Shown here: positions 7,072-12,654 of the stretch, one piece after another
How the letters are laid out: every line of letters begins with the position of its first letter
Position numbering within the stretch: position 1 is the stretch's first letter
DNA from: Desulfobacterales bacterium
GTDB taxonomy: Bacteria; Desulfobacterota; Desulfobacteria; Desulfobacterales; JAFDCJ01
NCBI GenBank assembly: GCA_020345785.1
Contig: CP070771.1
Span: 6,906,989-6,919,642, forward strand
Length of the DNA: 12,654 nucleotides
Direction: 5' to 3'
Notes under the pieces: model-generated
What the model was told of the DNA's origin: nothing
The model's input: only the letters and a program-made list of their open reading frames with translations
The model's database searches: none
Program-made: the position numbers and the translations under genes

Positions 7072-7087
7072 GGCGGCCAAAGCCGCC
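7072..7087 (+). promoter_or_regulatory. Small GC hairpin between permease and ATPase genes
   Basis: GGCGGC-CAAA-GCCGCC forms a 6-base-pair stem in the 93-base gap before the first ATPase gene. There is no T-run, so it is not a normal terminator; it may affect message stability or be chance. Confidence 0.35.
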
Positions 7088-7142
7088 CGACGCAAAAGCG
7101 ACCAACTTTGAAGACTTCTGTGCTGAAAGGCATTGACATCGT

Positions 7143-8201
7143 ATGAAATCGATTGAACCGAACCATCAGGCCGCCGACGCCAAAGAAACCCATGCCGATG
7201 CTTTGATTTTGCAGGTAAAAGGGCTCACGGTGAGATTCTATACCCGAAGGGGCATTGTCCAGGCACTGCGGGGCGTCTCATTTGAAATGAAAAAGGAGCA
7301 GGTTTTAGGCATTGTCGGGGAAAGCGGGTCCGGAAAATCCGTACTGGCCATGTCTATACTGAATCTCATCGAAAAACCCGGTGAAGTTCTTGCCGGAGAA
7401 ATTTTTTTTAAAGGCCTGGATTTACTGAAGCTGGACAAAAAAGAAATCAACAAAATTCGGGGCAGCCAGATATCGATGATCTTTTCGGATCCAATGTCTG
7501 CATTTGACCCGACGTTGACGGTAGGCAGTCAAATTATCGAAACGATTCAGCGGCATCACAAAGGCAAAAGCAGAAAAGATGCCACCCAAATGGCGGTCGA
7601 GCTGTTTCGAAAAGTCAGAATTCCTTCGCCCCGCAGACGCCTTGACGAATACCCGGCGATGTTCAGCGGCGGCATGATCCAGCGTGCGATGATCGCCGAC
7701 GCTTTGAGTTCGAATCCTGAACTGATCGTGGCCGACAACCCGACCCAGGCGCTGGATGTCACCATCCAGCAGCAGATTCTCGAGCTTCTGGCCGAACTCA
7801 AGCGGCGCCAGGGCACGACCCTGATTCTGATAACAAACTCTCTGCCCATACTGGCAAGATACGCGGATGAGATTATGGTGCTGTATGCCGGTGTTATCGT
7901 GGAACACGGCGAAAGACAGGCGGTGTTCTCGAAACCGTCCCATCCATACACGCGCGGATTAATCGACTCCACACCGAAGATCAAGGGCCAACGGCTCAAA
8001 CGACTCAAAACGATAGAGGGATTTACCCCCAGCCGCATCGAAACGGATCTCCAAAATCCAAAGTGCGTATTTCTGGATCGATGCGGTCTGGCAATGGAGA
8101 CATGCCGCAGGAGCATGCCGGAGCCCATATTTCTCAGAGACACCGGTTTGCACTATTCGAAATGCTTTTTGGCATCCGAACTGAATCAAAAATCGCTGTA
8201 A
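7143..8201 (+). CDS. ABC transporter ATP-binding subunit, DppD/OppD type, with degenerate catalytic motifs
   Basis: 352 residues. The ATG has only a distant AAGG 12 bases upstream. Walker A is normal (GESGSGKS, 59-66) and the signature SGGMIQR (175-181) is intact. Three catalytic positions differ from the family norm: the Q-loop Gln is Ser115 (MIFSDP), the Walker B glutamate is Asn199 (VADNPTQALD), and the H-loop His is Asn232 (LITNSLP, where THD is usual). Nucleotide binding is expected, but this subunit's own composite ATP site should hydrolyse poorly. The C-terminus is the oligopeptide-transporter extension, with cysteines spaced C-X5-C-X6-C and a fourth Cys further on, a pattern linked to an iron-sulfur cluster in mycobacterial DppD. 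The reading frame is intact over full length, so this is not a simple pseudogene. It pairs with the following ATPase. Confidence 0.92.
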   Translation: MKSIEPNHQAADAKETHADALILQVKGLTVRFYTRRGIVQALRGVSFEMKKEQVLGIVGESGSGKSVLAMSILNLIEKPGEVLAGEIFFKGLDLLKLDKKEINKIRGSQISMIFSDPMSAFDPTLTVGSQIIETIQRHHKGKSRKDATQMAVELFRKVRIPSPRRRLDEYPAMFSGGMIQRAMIADALSSNPELIVADNPTQALDVTIQQQILELLAELKRRQGTTLILITNSLPILARYADEIMVLYAGVIVEHGERQAVFSKPSHPYTRGLIDSTPKIKGQRLKRLKTIEGFTPSRIETDLQNPKCVFLDRCGLAMETCRRSMPEPIFLRDTGLHYSKCFLASELNQKSL

Positions 8202-8255
8202 TTCGACGAATTTTTGCAGGCTTCTCCTTTAGGATCGACAAAACCGAGGTTTTAA

Positions 8256-9230
8256 ATGGAACAAGCGCTTATCGAGGCTAGAGATGTCCACAAGGACTAT
8301 CCCCTGAAGAAAAAAAGTCTCTTTAAAAAACCCGTCGTCATCAAAGCCGTCAGAGGCGTTTCTTTTTCTCTGCTCAAAGATGAATCGTTCGGATATGTGG
8401 GAGAATCCGGCTGCGGTAAATCTACTTTGTCGCGGCTGCTCATCATGCTGGAAAAGCCCACCTCCGGCGAGGTCCTGTACCAGCGAAAAAACATGCATAA
8501 AACGACCAAAGGGGAAATGAAGCAGCTGAGAGAGAAAGTACAGCTCGTGCTTCAAGATCCGTACCTGTCGCTTCCGGCCTGGATGAAAGTCGGCGATATC
8601 ATCAGCGATCCTTTAAATATCCATCGAAAAAACATGACCGCCAAGGAAAAGCGCAGCAAAGTCATCAGCGTGATGGCCGAAGTCGGCCTCGAAGCGCATG
8701 CATACGACCGCTATCCGCTCAGTTTTAGTGCAGGTCAGAGACAAATGATAAACATTGCCCGAGCCATTATTCTAGATCCGGAGATCGTCATCCTGGATGA
8801 AGCCGTTTCCGCACTGGACGTTTCGGTGCAGGCCCAAATCCTGAACCTGTTTTCCAGTTTGAAAGAAAAAAGAGGGCTCTCCTATCTGCTCATCGCCCAC
8901 GATATCGGAGTGGTCAGACACATGTGCGACAGGGTGGCGGTCATGTATCTCGGCCGAATCGTTGAACGCGGCAGCAACGAGGATATTTTTGAAAATCCGC
9001 TGCATCCCTACACCAAGGCGCTTTCGACGGCTGTTCCCTCTATAGAAAGCGGACTGCAGCAGGAAGAAGTGGAGGTGCTCAGCGGAGAAGTTCCGAGCCC
9101 GATAAACATACCGGCCGGATGCAGCTTTCGTTCCAGGTGTCCGGAGGCGATGCCGATTTGCGAAAAAAAAGACCCTCAATTGATTCGAACCAGCGCAACC
9201 CATGAAGTGGAATGCCATCTGTTTGCCTGA
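8256..9230 (+). CDS. ABC transporter ATP-binding subunit, DppF/OppF type
   Basis: 324 residues, with GAGG six bases before the ATG. Walker A is GESGCGKS (49-56), Q-loop Gln100 (LVLQDP) is present, Walker B is VILDEAVSALD with Glu182, and the H-loop is LLIAHD with His215, so the catalytic set is complete. The one deviation is the signature, SAGQRQ (158-163) in place of SGGQRQ, with Ala159 at the second position. That loop faces the ATP bound to the partner subunit, which is the degenerate one. The C-terminal extension has the same C-X5-C-X6-C pattern plus a late Cys (289, 295, 302, 320). It energises import together with the preceding subunit and is probably the main hydrolysing half. Confidence 0.93.
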   Translation: MEQALIEARDVHKDYPLKKKSLFKKPVVIKAVRGVSFSLLKDESFGYVGESGCGKSTLSRLLIMLEKPTSGEVLYQRKNMHKTTKGEMKQLREKVQLVLQDPYLSLPAWMKVGDIISDPLNIHRKNMTAKEKRSKVISVMAEVGLEAHAYDRYPLSFSAGQRQMINIARAIILDPEIVILDEAVSALDVSVQAQILNLFSSLKEKRGLSYLLIAHDIGVVRHMCDRVAVMYLGRIVERGSNEDIFENPLHPYTKALSTAVPSIESGLQQEEVEVLSGEVPSPINIPAGCSFRSRCPEAMPICEKKDPQLIRTSATHEVECHLFA

Positions 9231-9313
9231 ACTGAATATCCGCCGGCAGGCAGAGACATTCCAGCGTGAATTCTTGCAGAAAACGAAGAGCATATTTTAG
9301 AGGAGGTATGGAT

Positions 9314-10252
9314 ATGGACACGAATGAAAAACAGCTGCTTGATATCATCAACCAGATCGATGCGTGGAAAGACAAGGCGTATCGCTATGAGCTGGTTCCC
9401 GGCGGCAAAACCAATATAAACTGGAAGGTTGCGGTTGATGGCAGCAGTTATTTCGTAAAGGTTCCGGGGGTGGGTACGGAAAGTTTTATCGACCGAAAAA
9501 ATTGCCATGAAGCCAACCTGATTGCCCAGAGGGAGGGCATCGGCCCGGAAGTATTTCAATTTTTCCCGGATACCGGAGTCGAAATCTTCAGCTGGATTCA
9601 CAATTGCGTGCCCATGAAATTCGGCGACGTTTTTAACGAAAGCCGATTTTATAAAATGATCGATACCGCCAAGAAGTTTCACACCCACTCACAGATCACC
9701 ATGCCCCTGCAGCAGACCGCTTTCGAGCAGACCAAAAACATGCTTCAAATGTCTAGGGAGCTTGGAGGCTACATCCCCTACGAAATCGACCGGATGGAGT
9801 GGCTTTTTAAGAATATCGAAGACGCCATTCACACCGCCGGTATCGACTATGTGCCGTGCCACAACGACCTGTGGTCCGCCAACTTTATGTGGGTGGAGGA
9901 AAGTCAGCAAGTGTTTCTCATCGATTACGAGTATGCATCGATGAACGATGCCTGGTATGATTTTGGGATTTGGACGGCTGTGAACTACTTTACCGAAGCC
10001 ATGCAGATGGAGCTGGTCAAGTACTACTGCGACGGATTCGACGAGGAAAAATTTGCGCGCATGAAACTGTATCAGATCCTGCAGGACATTAAGTGGGCCA
10101 TGTGGTCCTGCGTACAGGCGGTCAATTCACCGGTAAGCACGTTTGACTACTTTGAATGGCTTGGCGGCAAAATGGCCAGACTGCGAAGCTTTTGGAATGA
10201 TCCCAGAATCGACTACTGGCTAAACCTGCTGAAAGGAAAGCCGATTTTTTAA
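9314..10252 (+). CDS. Choline/ethanolamine kinase-like phosphotransferase (LicA/APH fold)
   Basis: 312 residues from the ATG at 9314, chosen because AGGAGGT (9301-9307) sits six bases upstream; the in-frame ATG at 9308 is too close to that site. The protein-kinase-like phosphotransferase motifs are present: a nucleotide loop PGGKTN (29-34), Lys49 in YFVKV, the Brenner motif CHNDLWSAN (182-190) with catalytic Asp185 and Asn190, and the metal-binding LIDYEYASMND (202-212) with Asp204. The EYASMND wording is nearest choline/ethanolamine kinases and LicA. It should use ATP to phosphorylate a hydroxyl of a small molecule in the cytoplasm. Its place between transporter and hydrolase suggests that it acts on the imported substrate or on a released part of it. 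The true substrate is unknown, and choline is only one option. Confidence 0.82.
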   Translation: MDTNEKQLLDIINQIDAWKDKAYRYELVPGGKTNINWKVAVDGSSYFVKVPGVGTESFIDRKNCHEANLIAQREGIGPEVFQFFPDTGVEIFSWIHNCVPMKFGDVFNESRFYKMIDTAKKFHTHSQITMPLQQTAFEQTKNMLQMSRELGGYIPYEIDRMEWLFKNIEDAIHTAGIDYVPCHNDLWSANFMWVEESQQVFLIDYEYASMNDAWYDFGIWTAVNYFTEAMQMELVKYYCDGFDEEKFARMKLYQILQDIKWAMWSCVQAVNSPVSTFDYFEWLGGKMARLRSFWNDPRIDYWLNLLKGKPIF

Positions 10253-10286
10253 TTCCTTTGATTAGACCCTACAGATAGGAGTGCTC

Positions 10287-11531
10287 ATGTTTCAGGTAGA
10301 CGAATCGATACGCAGTGAGCTGATTGAACTGACCCAGGCGTTGATCAGAATTCCTTCCTATACCGGGGAAGAAAAGCAGCTGGCCGATTTCATTTTAGAT
10401 AAACTCAAAGAATACAATGCCGATGAAGCCTTTATCGACGGCATCGGCAATGTGGTCGGCGTGGTGAAAGGAACCCACCCCGGGCCGACCGCGCTTCTCA
10501 ACGGACATCTGGATATTGTCCCAACCGGAAACGTCGAAAACTGGAATGGCTTCGATCCTTTTGGCGCCGAAATCGATGACGGCGGCAATATACGGGGCAG
10601 AGGCGCCTGTGATCTGAAGGGCGGGCTTTCCGTTCAACTTTATATGATGAGGCTGTTTCAGCAAATCAAAAATTCCGGGCAACCAATTTTCGGCAACCTT
10701 GTATTTACCGCAGTGGTCTACGAAGAAGCGGCAGAGATGTTCGGCACCGAATACCTGTTCGAAAATACGCTTCCTGAAAAGCAGATCCATTGCGACGTTG
10801 TCTTTTTGTGCGAGCCTACCGGGCTCAAAGTAGTTTTGGGGCAGCGGGGCAAAGTGGAGCTTGTGATCAAAACCTTCGGCCGAACAGCGCACTCCTCCCG
10901 ACCGGAGGCCGGCGTCAACGCTCTTGAAAAAATGGTGCCCGTCCTGGAGTATATTTTCGGACCCGCGGCGAATCATATGAAAAGCCACGAACTGCTTGGA
11001 GACAGCTCGATCACGGTTACTAACCTGGTTTGCCGTCCCGGCACATTGAGCATCATACCGGATGAATGTGAAATCTCCATCGACAGGCGCTACATGCCCG
11101 AACAGGATGTAGCCGATCTGATGGGAGAATTTGAGGCGTTGTTTGCCAAAATCCAGGAAAGCGACGCGGAATTTAAGGCCGAAGTATATCCGAGAAAGTT
11201 CCTGGAAACCTCCTATACGGGATATCAGAAGGAAGTTCGAAAATTTCATCCGCCATGGATTACAGATGCCGACCATCCTTTTGCAGTCAAGACAATGAGT
11301 GCACTGAGAATGGTTGGCCAAACGCCGGAAATCAACTACTGGAAATTTGGAACCGACGGCAGCATGACCGCCGCTTTGCTGGGAATTCCCACTATCGGCT
11401 ATTCGGGGACTGAAGAAAAATATGCCCACACGCCCGAAGAGCAGGTTAATATTGAAATGATGTTAAAATCACTTGAGGGATACCATGCAATCCTGTCTGA
11501 AATTTTGATGAAAAATTCTGACAAAGTCTAA
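10287..11531 (+). CDS. M20 family metallohydrolase, YgeY-like (ArgE/DapE/deacylase group)
   Basis: 414 residues from the ATG at 10287, with AGGAG five bases upstream; a GTG at 10281 lies inside that site and is less likely. The di-zinc M20 set is complete: His74 and Asp76 in NGHLDIVPTG, Asp109 in GRGACDLKGG, catalytic Glu146 with Glu147 in YEEAAE, Glu176 in CEPT, and His381 in YAHTPEE. His202 in RTAHSSRPE lies in the lid/dimer domain. GQRGKVEL and the ETSYTG ... WKFGTDGSM layout resemble the YgeY hydrolases. Such enzymes cleave amide bonds (N-acyl amino acids, dipeptides, carbamoyl or succinyl groups). No signal peptide is seen, so it is cytoplasmic. Together with the importer this suggests hydrolysis of an imported amide or peptide. 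The exact substrate is undetermined. Confidence 0.88.
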   Translation: MFQVDESIRSELIELTQALIRIPSYTGEEKQLADFILDKLKEYNADEAFIDGIGNVVGVVKGTHPGPTALLNGHLDIVPTGNVENWNGFDPFGAEIDDGGNIRGRGACDLKGGLSVQLYMMRLFQQIKNSGQPIFGNLVFTAVVYEEAAEMFGTEYLFENTLPEKQIHCDVVFLCEPTGLKVVLGQRGKVELVIKTFGRTAHSSRPEAGVNALEKMVPVLEYIFGPAANHMKSHELLGDSSITVTNLVCRPGTLSIIPDECEISIDRRYMPEQDVADLMGEFEALFAKIQESDAEFKAEVYPRKFLETSYTGYQKEVRKFHPPWITDADHPFAVKTMSALRMVGQTPEINYWKFGTDGSMTAALLGIPTIGYSGTEEKYAHTPEEQVNIEMMLKSLEGYHAILSEILMKNSDKV

Positions 11532-11537
11532 AATTTT

Positions 11538-11543
11538 TATAAT
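11538..11543 (+). promoter_or_regulatory. Possible -10 box before the regulator gene
   Basis: A perfect TATAAT lies seven bases after the M20 stop codon. No convincing -35 is found at 16-18 bases; CTGACA is only 14 bases upstream. The regulator could have its own weak promoter in addition to read-through from the operon. No terminator is visible in this gap. Confidence 0.3.
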
Positions 11544-11609
11544 TAAACCGCCTTGCCAGTTTGGATGAGGTAAAATCTTTCCGGCAACGTTACCAGACAT
11601 ATTCATCCC

Positions 11610-12485
11610 ATGATGCTCAAAGAACAGAATATATTAGTTAAAATCCGACGCCTCTTGCCCTATTTGAATCCGGCCCTCAAACGGGTCGGGCAATATGCAC
11701 TGGAAAACACCGACCTGATCAAGAAACTGAAAATAAGCGAACTGGCGGTCAAATGTGATGTTTCAGAAGCCACAGTGACCCGCTTTGTCAAAGAAATCGG
11801 CCTCGACAATTTTCAAAATTTTAAAATCAGTTTGGCGGAGATAGCCCCGGAGAACCTGATAGAAGCCGACGACAAAGAAAAGTATGTTTATGATGATGTC
11901 GCCAAAGATGATTCGATCGAAAAAATCGTGGAAAAAATCTTATACCGGAATATCGAGGCCATACAGGATACACAAAGGGTTATCAATCCAAATGAAATTG
12001 AACGTGCGGTAGCCGCTATTGATAAAGCCGATTTCGTGACTCTCTATTGTGTGGGTACATCAACGATCGCGGCTGAAAGTGCCAAAATGCGTTTTTACCG
12101 AATCGGCAAACAGTGTATCGTCTATAACGATCCGGCCCATCTTGCCGTGAGCGCCTCTATTTTGAAAAAAGGCAATGTGGCGATCGGAATAAGCAATTCC
12201 GGCACCACGACTTTCACGGTCAATGCCATAAAGACCGCCAAAGAAAATGGTGCGACCACCATTTGCATCACCAATTGTGATGACTCCCCCATCACGCGCT
12301 ATAGCGATATCAAGCTTTTTACGGCAACAAAGGAATCTTCTTTTTTCCAAGAGTCCATGCTGTCGCGCGTTGCGCAGATACTGATAATCGACATTTTGTA
12401 TGCCTGCTGTGCCTCGAAAAACTACACTTACTCCATTCAGCTTCTCGAAAAATCCGCTGCTTCCATAAAAAAGGCTCTGCATTAA
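11610..12485 (+). CDS. RpiR/MurR family transcriptional regulator (HTH plus SIS domain)
   Basis: 291 residues. The N-terminal HTH_6 domain spans about 8-75, with the recognition helix around 50-62 (DVSEATVTRFVKEIG). A SIS domain spans about 130-260, with the phosphosugar-binding style loops YCVGTSTIAAESAKM (146-160) and GISNSGTTTFT (193-203). RpiR-type proteins bind phosphorylated small molecules through SIS and switch catabolic or transport genes. As the last gene of the cluster it is the likely local regulator, and a phosphorylated product of the upstream kinase is an attractive ligand; this is inference. Two tandem ATGs (11610, 11613) are available and neither has a good ribosome site, hinting at low expression. 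Length is normal for the family. Confidence 0.9.
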   Translation: MMLKEQNILVKIRRLLPYLNPALKRVGQYALENTDLIKKLKISELAVKCDVSEATVTRFVKEIGLDNFQNFKISLAEIAPENLIEADDKEKYVYDDVAKDDSIEKIVEKILYRNIEAIQDTQRVINPNEIERAVAAIDKADFVTLYCVGTSTIAAESAKMRFYRIGKQCIVYNDPAHLAVSASILKKGNVAIGISNSGTTTFTVNAIKTAKENGATTICITNCDDSPITRYSDIKLFTATKESSFFQESMLSRVAQILIIDILYACCASKNYTYSIQLLEKSAASIKKALH

Positions 12486-12654
12486 TTGATCCGCATTGGT
12501 TCCAGGAAAGTAAATAAGATAAAAGGAGAAAAGGGAAAGAAGGCACCTTTGATGCCCAGCTCATGGCTCATAGCTGATAGGTCATATTTTTGAGGATAAA
12601 GGTCAAAGGTTAAAGGTTAAAGGGCATCTCCGATGCCAGCTCGTAGCTCATAGC
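12486..12654. repeat. Intergenic repeat with two ~35-base copies, cut by the window end
   Basis: Copy 1 (12540-12574) and copy 2 (12620-12654) are imperfect direct repeats starting 80 bases apart, ending in the shared GCTCATAGC. Each has a small hairpin (GGCAC-CTTTG-ATGCC, imperfect; GGCAT-CTCCG-ATGCC, perfect). Between them lies a 7-base tandem GGTCAAA-GGTTAAA-GGTTAAA (12601-12621). A purine-rich run (12514-12543) precedes copy 1. The array may continue past the window. No gene is seen. Confidence 0.65.

Noticed and set aside
6342..7193. 283-codon minus-strand frame opposite the DppC-type permease
   Set aside because: His/Gln/Asp-rich antisense composition typical of a shadow opposite a membrane protein gene.
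7143..8201. DppD-like gene as a decaying pseudogene
   Set aside because: The frame is full length, Walker A, signature and C-terminal cysteines are intact, and the changes are confined to catalytic positions matched by the partner's signature.
10395..11429. Long (344-codon) minus-strand frame opposite the M20 gene
   Set aside because: The plus strand carries a complete M20 active site and a good ribosome site; the antisense frame has no recognisable motifs.
12540..12654. CRISPR array
   Set aside because: Only two imperfect copies are visible, the 45-base interval includes a simple 7-base tandem, and no cas genes are present.

Overview
The window reads as bacterial chromosome from a Gram-negative anaerobe, most plausibly Desulfobacterota (sulfate-reducer-like). 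This rests on roughly even base composition, typical Gram-negative lipoprotein and Tat signals, and the style of its GC-rich palindromic intergenic repeats. The taxonomic guess is inference, since no rRNA or marker gene is present.

Left part (1-3041, minus strand): an accessory region of small independent genes. From the edge inward it holds a DUF4143-type AAA ATPase cut by the window start (TTG start), a YwbE-family small protein, a predicted lipoprotein with the YiiX/YebB permuted NlpC/P60 cysteine-hydrolase motifs, a palindromic repeat pair, and an antitoxin/toxin pair with a recognisable ParE/RelE toxin.

Right part (3486-12485, plus strand): one long co-directional cluster. It encodes a complete Dpp/Opp-type ABC importer: a Tat-exported family 5 binding protein, two permeases and two ATPases. 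A choline/ethanolamine-kinase-like phosphotransferase, a YgeY-like M20 metallohydrolase and an RpiR-type regulator (HTH plus SIS domain) follow. A 14-bp hairpin separates the binding-protein gene from the permease genes. A reasonable model is import of an amide- or peptide-like compound, phosphorylation by the kinase, hydrolysis by the M20 enzyme, and sensing of a phosphorylated intermediate by the regulator. The substrate cannot be told from the sequence.

The most striking observation is in the two ATPases. The DppD-like subunit has Ser at the Q-loop Gln, Asn at the Walker B Glu and Asn at the H-loop His, while its own signature SGGM is intact. The DppF-like subunit keeps all catalytic residues, but its signature reads SAGQ instead of SGGQ. 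In the standard head-to-tail dimer all of these changes fall in the same composite ATP site, so the importer is predicted to have one degenerate and one consensus site, as in asymmetric ABC exporters. The window ends in an intergenic repeat with two ~35-base copies 80 bases apart.
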